DNA of 11,515 bases from Prevotella sp. (GTDB lineage Bacteria; Bacteroidota; Bacteroidia; Bacteroidales; Dysgonomonadaceae): NCBI GenBank assembly GCA_031263965.1, contig JAISES010000297.1:1-11515 (forward strand), read 5' to 3'. The notes under the pieces are model-generated. The model was not told the DNA's origin, did no database searches, and saw only the letters and a list, made by a program, of their open reading frames with translations. Each line of letters begins with the position of its first letter. Position 1 is the first letter of the stretch. Shown in pieces: positions 7,372 through 11,515 of this stretch. The translations under genes were made by a program, and so were the position numbers.

Positions 7372-7384
7372 AGAAACAGTTTCT
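7372..7384. terminator. Small palindrome between convergent miaA and rnhB
   Basis: AGAAACAGTTTCT is a 13-base odd palindrome in the 21-base gap between the two stop codons. It might help end transcription from both sides, but the stem is only five or six pairs and no proper U-tract follows, so this is weak. Confidence 0.2.
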
Positions 7385-7387
7385 TAT

Positions 7388-7987
7388 TCAAAAATCCAGT
7401 TTCAGTTGTTTTTCCTTCAGATTGAAACTTAGCCTGTGATAAGGCGTAGCACCGTATCTGCATACTGCGTCGCGATGCTTTTTTGTCGGATAGCCCTTAT
7501 TGTTCTTCCAGTCGTAAAGAGGATATTCTTCCGCTATTTTCAGCATAAAGTCGTCCCTGTATGTCTTTGCCAGTACCGAAGCCGCCGCTATGGGCAGCAG
7601 TTTGCCGTCGCCCTTTACCACGCAGGTGTGCGGTATGTTTTCGTATTTTCGGAAACGGTTGCCGTCTATCAGCAGGTGTTGCGGCCTTATCTTTAGCGAA
7701 GCCACAGCACGCTGCATTGCCAGAAAGGATGCGTTCAGTATGTTTATTTCATCTATCTCTTTGTGGTCTGCGATGCCTATCGCCCACGCCAAGGCCTTTT
7801 CTTCGATAAAGGGGCGGAGTTTGTAGCGGGTTTTTTCGCTCAATTGTTTCGAATCGTTCAGTTCTTCACATTCGAAATCGCAGGGTAGTACAACGGCAGC
7901 CGCAAATACGGGCCCTGCCAGACAGCCTCGTCCGGCCTCATCGCATCCGGCTTCTGCCAGATCGGGATATAGTGATAGTTGTAGCAT
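7388..7987 (-). CDS. rnhB: Ribonuclease HII
   Basis: RNase HII cleaves the RNA strand of RNA-DNA hybrids and single ribonucleotides left in DNA. The 199-aa length is standard. Catalytic acids are visible: D16 and E17 in CDEAGRG, D108 in LLIDGN and D145 in AKTYRDDFM. The GYPTKKH..A...YG.TPYHR block near the C-terminus is also conserved. The ATG at 7987 places the DEAGRG motif at the usual distance from the N-terminus. Its promoter side was hit by an IS630-type insertion whose edge is only about 34 bases upstream, so its natural promoter may have been displaced. Confidence 0.96.
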   Translation of the reverse strand: MLQLSLYPDLAEAGCDEAGRGCLAGPVFAAAVVLPCDFECEELNDSKQLSEKTRYKLRPFIEEKALAWAIGIADHKEIDEINILNASFLAMQRAVASLKIRPQHLLIDGNRFRKYENIPHTCVVKGDGKLLPIAAASVLAKTYRDDFMLKIAEEYPLYDWKNNKGYPTKKHRDAVCRYGATPYHRLSFNLKEKQLKLDF

Positions 7988-8021
7988 ATATTGCGTTAAT
8001 CTTTTAGCTGTTAGTTTGTTA

Positions 8022-8784
8022 TACTCAAAAAGAATTGGATTGCGATTTAGCCAATCTAAAATTGAGCGTCAACAGCGTCTCTAACTCAGGTTTATATTGT
8101 TCTATATTTTCAAAGAATTGCAGGATGGCTTGCCTGAACTTTACTTTAGTCCGATAGAAGCAGGTGTTAATAACTTTCTTTCTCAGAAACTTCCACAGGC
8201 GTTCTATCCCGTCTGCATAATAAATAACAGCATTAGAACCGGTGGTTTGCTCCAATATGTCTGAGAAGACTTCCATAAAATCTTTCAGGGCCTGGACATC
8301 CACTTCACAGGGTACCTGTTCGGTCTGCCTGTAAGTAAAACCGGAACGGTTTAATAAATCGACAGTTCCCTGCGGTGTATAGTCGATTCCCCGGCGCTCT
8401 TTGACCCAGGCCGATACTGATTTGGCATCCGTGTACAGGTTGCTGTTTAACTCCCTGCGCAATTCACTTATCTGAACACTGGACAACGTCCCCCAATAGC
8501 CTTTATAATCGTTTCTGAGATATCCTTCAAGGCCATCTTCCAGATAAGAATCCCCATAGCGGTAAACCGTTGATTCATCAATACCCGGATATTCGGATAC
8601 TTCTTTTGGGGAAAGGCCTTTACCCTGCATCAATATACAGGTGACCTTCACATAAGAACGCCGATCCGGAACATTACGCCGGTAACGCTCCAAGATTTGT
8701 GCTTCTGATGGGGACAAGTTTATTTGCATTGAGCAAAAATAGAAATTTTCCCTGACTTTTTCGCAATCCAGTTACTTTTGAGTA
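8022..8784 (-). mobile_element. IS630-family element, internally deleted, with intact terminal inverted repeats
   Basis: Inverted ends occur at 8020-8045 and 8761-8786, sharing TATACTCAAAA and TGGATTGCGA and agreeing at 23 of 26 positions. A TA dinucleotide at each outer edge (8020-8021 and 8785-8786) fits the TA target duplication of IS630/Tc1 elements. At about 763 bases it is some 350 bases shorter than typical family members, and the loss maps inside the transposase gene. Ends remain intact, so it could in principle be moved by a related transposase in trans. Confidence 0.85.
8025..8729 (-). pseudogene. IS630-family transposase with in-frame deletion of the catalytic core
   Basis: The frame is open for 234 codons. 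Residues 1-125 hold the two helix-turn-helix regions (e.g. LSPKEVSEYPGIDESTVYRY) and residues up to about 173 lead to IYYADG, the site of the first catalytic Asp. This is followed directly by IERLWKFLRKKVI, which normally sits about 115 residues later around the catalytic Glu. The deletion joint is near 8206-8212. The second catalytic Asp and the surrounding core are gone, so the protein cannot transpose DNA, though the DNA-binding half could still bind the ends. The stop codon lies within the left terminal repeat. Confidence 0.85.
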
Positions 8785-8786
8785 TA

Positions 8787-9113
8787 AAGATATACAACAA
8801 CGTAAAACAAAACAATTACGATGTTAACGCGGCTGAATATTTGCACGGTTTAGAGATTGTAAAGTGTGATTATTTGGCGCTCTATAATCAATATAAAGAT
8901 GTTCCATGCGTTTTATTTGTTGTTGACCCGCCATATTTAACGACTGATACAAAAACATATCTTTCCGACCAATATTGGAAGCTTTCGGACTTTTTAAACG
9001 TTATAAATGTGCTTAATCAAAGTAATTTTGTTTCCTTTACATCGAATAAGAGTTCTTTATTAGATAAGCTTTTGCGCTATTGTTTTGAGTTTATTTTACT
9101 CTTTATTAGTTAG
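8787..9113 (+). pseudogene. Remnant of a D12-class (Dam-like) adenine-specific DNA methyltransferase
   Basis: The reading contains LEIVKCDYLALYNQY then FVVDPPYLTTDTKTY and YWKLSDFLNVINVL..FVSFTSNKSS, matching the DPPY (motif IV) half of D12-class N6-adenine methyltransferases. The AdoMet-binding FxGxG motif and N-terminus are missing: the frame runs straight out of the IS630 right end, with no real start codon. The C-terminus departs from the family after FTSNKSSL and stops at 9111-9113. The stretch is very AT-rich, as often in phage-derived genes. It is a non-functional relic of a prophage or restriction-modification gene. Confidence 0.7.
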
Positions 9114-9134
9114 TTGCAAAAATAGATTTTTTTA

Positions 9135-9170
9135 GCGTTTTTCAATTTATAAAACGGCGTTTTTCAATTT
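9135..9170 (+). promoter_or_regulatory. Direct repeat upstream of the histidine kinase gene
   Basis: GCGTTTTTCAATTT occurs twice, at 9135-9148 and 9157-9170, offset by 22 bases (about two helical turns), and ends 18 bases before the kinase ATG. The arrangement is that of a two-site operator or activator site, but the bound factor is unknown and low complexity could explain part of it. Confidence 0.35.
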
Positions 9171-9188
9171 CGCGATTATCTTTAGCGC

Positions 9189-10340
9189 ATGAAACTATTC
9201 GAAAACAACAGGAATGTGTTCAAGTATCTGTTTATAGCAATCGCTGTAATCATCGCCCTGGCATCTGTTGTTGTTTCTGATTATCTGGTGAAAAACCTGT
9301 CGGAAGAGGAGCGGAATAAGATGGAAATATGGGCAGAGGCAACGAAGGAAATGGCCACCGATACTGTCAACCTCAACGTAAACCTCTTGCTGAAAATATT
9401 GACCAGCAACAAGACTATACCTGTAATTCACTACGATAAGAAAAGTAATTTATATACTTCGGCCAATATAGAACTCCCTGAATCGAACGAACAGGAATTT
9501 CTTAAAAACAGAGCGGAGGACTTTAAGAAAAAGCACGAACCGATTATTATCGAGATCGAAGATTTCGACCAATACGTATATTACGATGACTCGTACACGT
9601 TGAAACAGCTACAATTATATCCGTATATCCAGCTCGGTGTACTTTTCATTTTCATGATCACTGCATTTTTTGCTTTGTTTTCGACAATGAAAATGGAGCA
9701 GGACAGGCTTTGGGTAGGCTTGTCTAAAGAAACGGCTCATCAACTCGGAACCCCTATATCTTCCTTACTTGCATGGATAGAATACTTAAAGCTGAAAGAG
9801 ACCGATCCTTCGACACTGCTTGATATGGAGAAAGATGTAAATCGCCTGCAAATGATAACGGACCGGTTTTCGAAAATAGGCTCGGCACCTACATTGGAAA
9901 AGAAAAATATAGCCGATGTTATTCAACAGTCCATTGCATATCTCGAAAAAAGAATATCAAAAAAAGTAGACTTTGAATTACAGGCACCCGGCACGCCGCT
10001 ATTTACCGAAATAAGCGAACCACTCGTAAGTTGGGTTATAGAAAACCTTACTAAAAATGCAGTCGATGCAATGGGGGGACAAGGAAAAATCACGTATACA
10101 ATATCCGACAAAGGCAATATCTTGAGTGTCGACATCAGGGACACAGGTAAAGGAATCCCTAAATCGAAATTCAAAACCATCTTCAATCCCGGGTACACGA
10201 CCAAAAGCCGAGGATGGGGACTTGGCCTGTCTCTTGGCAAACGGATTATCGAATCGTACCACAAAGGAAGAATATATGTAAAATCTTCCGAAATGGGAGC
10301 CGGAACAACTTTTTGCATCGAATTAAAAAAGTCGAATTAA
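9189..10340 (+). CDS. Membrane sensor histidine kinase (orphan)
   Basis: The 383-aa protein has a first membrane helix at about 13-30, an extracytoplasmic region of about 115 residues, and a second helix at about 145-165. A HisKA dimerisation domain follows, with phospho-acceptor H184 in ETAHQLGTP. The HATPase_c domain shows the N-box (ENLTKNAVDAM, N286 and N290), the G1 box DTGKGIP (318-324), FNPGYTTK and the G2 box GWGLGL (342-347), then GTTF. All catalytic motifs are present. No PAS or HAMP domain is evident and no response regulator lies in the window, so the partner must be encoded elsewhere. The sensed signal is unknown. Confidence 0.93.
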   Translation: MKLFENNRNVFKYLFIAIAVIIALASVVVSDYLVKNLSEEERNKMEIWAEATKEMATDTVNLNVNLLLKILTSNKTIPVIHYDKKSNLYTSANIELPESNEQEFLKNRAEDFKKKHEPIIIEIEDFDQYVYYDDSYTLKQLQLYPYIQLGVLFIFMITAFFALFSTMKMEQDRLWVGLSKETAHQLGTPISSLLAWIEYLKLKETDPSTLLDMEKDVNRLQMITDRFSKIGSAPTLEKKNIADVIQQSIAYLEKRISKKVDFELQAPGTPLFTEISEPLVSWVIENLTKNAVDAMGGQGKITYTISDKGNILSVDIRDTGKGIPKSKFKTIFNPGYTTKSRGWGLGLSLGKRIIESYHKGRIYVKSSEMGAGTTFCIELKKSN

Positions 10341-10376
10341 GAAATTGTTTGAATTTTAGCGAAAAATATTATTGCC
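10341..10376. repeat. Half copy of hairpin repeat R1, fused to R2
   Basis: AAATTGTTTGAATTTT followed by AGCGAAAAATATTATT matches the first half of the reverse complement of R1 copies A and B. It then changes directly into the R2 sequence GCCGTATCTG. It starts at the histidine kinase stop codon. Confidence 0.65.
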
Positions 10377-10467
10377 GTATCTGATTGCCGGTTTTCCGGT
10401 CGTTGCGAGCCTGAAACAACGTTCCTTTAGAGCGAAGCGGAGCCTGCGGTGAAGCAATCCACTGACC
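10360..10467 (+). repeat. Interspersed repeat R2, copy b
   Basis: The blocks GAAAAATATTATT, CCGTATCTGATTG, CGTTGCGAG and GAAGCAATCCACTGACC occur in the same order as copy a (4713-4788). An extra insert (about 10411-10450) contains AGCGAAGCGGAGCCTGCGG. It ends just before the ISAs1 terminal repeat. Confidence 0.6.
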
Positions 10468-10479
10468 TCTCCCTGGCCG

Positions 10480-10814
10480 CAGGGCTGTTAAGTTCTATAA
10501 TAGTCCTTTGAAATGATTATATTTGCAAAGAAAGTGTTATGAGTTTGATAGATTGTTTATCGTCGGTATCCGACCCACGTCGATTACAGGGTCAACGTTA
10601 CAGCAGTATTCCCATTTTGTTGATAATCATCATGGCAATTCTTCGGGGTAGATACGGCTATCGGGAAACAGGTCGTTTTTGTGGGTTAAAAGAATCAGTA
10701 TTAATCGATAAATTTGGTTTCAAAAACAAAAAAGTACCCCCTCACGTAAGTCTTCGCACTTTCATTTTAGCAACCGACTTTCCTCTATGCTCTCATAGTG
10801 CGGGTTTATACTGA
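10480..10814 (+). mobile_element. Left end of an ISAs1-family insertion sequence (truncated)
   Basis: CAGGGCTGTTAAG at 10480-10492 has the CAGGG start usual for ISAs1 terminal repeats and lies 47 bases before the transposase ATG. No matching right end is visible downstream, so about three quarters of the element is missing. A CCCTG-GCCG-CAGGG hairpin (10471-10484) spans the boundary. Confidence 0.55.
10539..10814 (+). pseudogene. ISAs1-family transposase, N-terminal fragment
   Basis: The first 80 or so residues (SVSDPRRLQGQRYSSIPILL, then a GYRETGRFCG block and PPHVSLRTF) match the DDE_Tnp_1-associated N-terminal domain of ISAs1 transposases, which are normally about 370 aa. Similarity stops near LATDF (about 10783), and a non-homologous tail of some 13 residues runs to the stop at 10812-10814. 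The whole DDE catalytic domain is missing, so it is inactive. Confidence 0.75.
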
Positions 10815-10852
10815 AGGCTTTATTTACACTAAAGGATAAATTACTTTTCCTT

Positions 10853-10887
10853 TTTGCTCTAAAAACCATGTTGTTTTGCTACCTTTG
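10853..10887 (+). promoter_or_regulatory. Bacteroidota-type promoter upstream of a candidate structured RNA
   Basis: TACCTTTG at 10880-10887 is an exact TAnnTTTG -7 box, and TTTG at 10853-10856 lies 23 bases upstream, slightly wide for the -33 element. Transcription would begin around 10891-10895, at the base of a predicted stem. Confidence 0.5.
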
Positions 10888-10890
10888 ACA

Positions 10891-11066
10891 GTGGTTTCCG
10901 TTGCCAGAAACAGGTAACGGGCTGGTAACGGAAGTTCTGCCGAAAGGCGCGTTTCCCTGCTTTTTTCAAGAAGGAAAACCACGCAGTTTAATGACTTATT
11001 GACTGAAAATCAATCTGATGGTATTAAATTCTATTAATCTGCCAGGATATGTTACTTTTTTATTTT
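10891..11066 (+). ncRNA. Candidate structured RNA or nagB leader of unknown class
   Basis: GTGGTTTCC (10891-10899) can pair with GGAAAACCAC (10973-10982) to close a domain. Inside, CCGTTGCC (10898-10905) pairs with GGTAACGG (10913-10920) around a 7-base loop, and a second identical GGTAACGG (10924-10931) offers an alternative partner. A GCC-GAAA-GGC tetraloop hairpin sits at 10939-10948, nested in GGAA/TTCC pairing (10930-10933 with 10953-10956). The region is GC-richer than its surroundings, non-coding, and starts right after a good promoter box. The 3' end is uncertain; a T-rich run lies at 11055-11066. It matches no riboswitch class I recognise. It could be a free small RNA or a leader of nagB. 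Confidence 0.4.
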
Positions 11067-11107
11067 AGTTACGAGTTACTTCGCCCTTTGGGCAGTTACA
11101 AGTTACG
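11067..11107 (+). repeat. AGTTAC heptamer repeats around a GCCC-TTT-GGGC hairpin
   Basis: Heptamers AGTTACG and AGTTACT (11067-11080) and AGTTACA and AGTTACG (11094-11107) flank a short hairpin (11083-11093). The pattern is symmetrical pairs of heptamers in the nagB upstream region. Confidence 0.6.
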
Positions 11108-11116
11108 GGTTGGCAG

Positions 11117-11151
11117 ACTGTTCACTGTTCACTGTTCACTGATGACTGTTC
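11117..11151 (+). repeat. ACTGTTC heptamer tandem repeat
   Basis: ACTGTTC is repeated three times from 11117 to 11137, followed by ACTG, a three-base interruption and one more ACTGTTC (11145-11151). It lies 43 bases before the nagB start, so copy-number changes could alter promoter spacing. Confidence 0.75.
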
Positions 11152-11194
11152 AAGTTTGTTATATTTTTTGCAATAACCATAACCAATATAAAAC

Positions 11195-11515
11195 ATGAGA
11201 CTAATTATTCAACCTAATTACGATTTGCTTTCCCAATGGGTAGCCAATTATGTGGTATCGAAAATCAATGTGGCCAAACCAACAGCCGAAAAACCTTTTG
11301 TACTCGGATTGCCTACAGGGTCATCACCTATGGGAATGTACAAAGCACTGATCAAACACTATCAGGAAAAAAGAGTTTCTTTTCGCAATGTAATTACTTT
11401 CAATATGGATGAGTATGTAGGCTTACCGCAGGAGCATCCTCAGAGTTATTACACCTTTATGTGGGAAAATATTTTTCCACATAAAGGTGTAATAACTTTG
11501 AGGATGGTCCTGGGG
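11195..11515 (+). CDS. nagB: Glucosamine-6-phosphate deaminase, 5' part (chimeric 3' end)
   Basis: NagB converts glucosamine-6-phosphate to fructose-6-phosphate and ammonia in amino-sugar catabolism. From the ATG at 11195 the first 92 codons match the family: MRLII start, FVLGLPTGSSPMGMYKAL (the phosphosugar-binding loop, about 35-52) and VITFNMDEYVGL with catalytic D72. A full protein would be about 265 aa. From codon 93 the reading (IFPHKGVITLRMVLG) no longer resembles NagB because the DNA there is the reverse complement of the preceding 45 bases. So genuine nagB sequence ends at about 11470 and the rest is likely an artefact or rearrangement. Confidence 0.88.
   Translation, partial: MRLIIQPNYDLLSQWVANYVVSKINVAKPTAEKPFVLGLPTGSSPMGMYKALIKHYQEKRVSFRNVITFNMDEYVGLPQEHPQSYYTFMWENIFPHKGVITLRMVLG
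11426..11515. repeat. Fold-back palindrome at the window end
   Basis: Bases 11426-11470 and 11471-11515 are reverse complements at 41 of 45 pairs, with no spacer at the centre (11470/11471). Mismatches are at 11465/11476, 11443/11498, 11434/11507 and 11428/11513. It runs exactly to the end of the sequence. Confidence 0.95.

Noticed and set aside
8778..9113. Intact 111-aa methyltransferase gene starting at TTG 8778
   Set aside because: The TTG lies within the IS630 terminal repeat and the AdoMet-binding N-terminal region is missing, so it is a fragment.
10471..10484. CCCTG-GCCG-CAGGG hairpin as the kinase transcription terminator
   Set aside because: No U-tract follows, and its right arm coincides with the expected ISAs1 terminal repeat, so the pairing may be accidental.
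10891..11066. Cobalamin, TPP, SAM, glycine or SRP RNA identity for the structured segment
   Set aside because: The diagnostic core sequences of those classes (for example the B12 box or the SRP GGAAGGnAGCAGCC loop) are absent; CTGCCAGG near 11039-11046 is too short a resemblance.
11117..11151. CRISPR array
   Set aside because: The repeats are 7-base head-to-tail units with no spacers, and no cas genes are present.

Overview
The window reads as a chromosomal stretch from a Bacteroidales (Bacteroidota) bacterium. The evidence is the protein sequences (a Bacteroidales-type pRiA4b ORF-3-like protein, an MnmG, an APT with an HDD PRPP loop), several TAnnTTTG-type -7 promoter boxes, and weak Shine-Dalgarno context. 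Genus cannot be fixed from this; a Dysgonomonadaceae-like genome is only a guess. The odd length and the artificial-looking right end suggest a whole contig rather than a slice of a larger one.

Left part (1-4643), all on the minus strand and probably co-transcribed in the order mnmG, apt, uvrC, acyltransferase: a tRNA-modification enzyme, adenine salvage, nucleotide excision repair, and the first 65 codons of a membrane O-acyltransferase. Two close matches to the ParB centromere site parS, 45 bp apart, lie between mnmG and apt. This points to a position near the chromosome origin.

Middle (4644-5900): about 1.2 kb without an intact gene. It holds remnants of two mobile or unknown genes (a frameshifted DUF1670-like fragment and an IS21 IstA-like fragment) and several interspersed palindromic repeats. 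A ~78-bp hairpin repeat here has a near-identical copy between apt and uvrC and a half copy after the histidine kinase gene.

Right part: a pRiA4b ORF-3-like gene overlaps miaA by one base (plus strand). Convergent rnhB follows, then an internally deleted IS630-family element with intact terminal inverted repeats. Next to it is a remnant of a D12-class adenine methyltransferase, then an orphan membrane sensor histidine kinase. Further right come a compound repeat, the left end of an ISAs1-family element, a candidate structured RNA with its own promoter, heptamer tandem repeats, and the 5' part of nagB.

The last 90 bases are an almost perfect fold-back palindrome centred inside nagB. It breaks NagB homology exactly at the centre and looks like a chimeric or assembly contig end. 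Housekeeping functions dominate (tRNA modification by MnmG and MiaA, DNA repair by UvrC and RNase HII, salvage by Apt); accessory DNA is confined to repeats and decayed mobile elements. No complete novel defence or metabolic system is visible.
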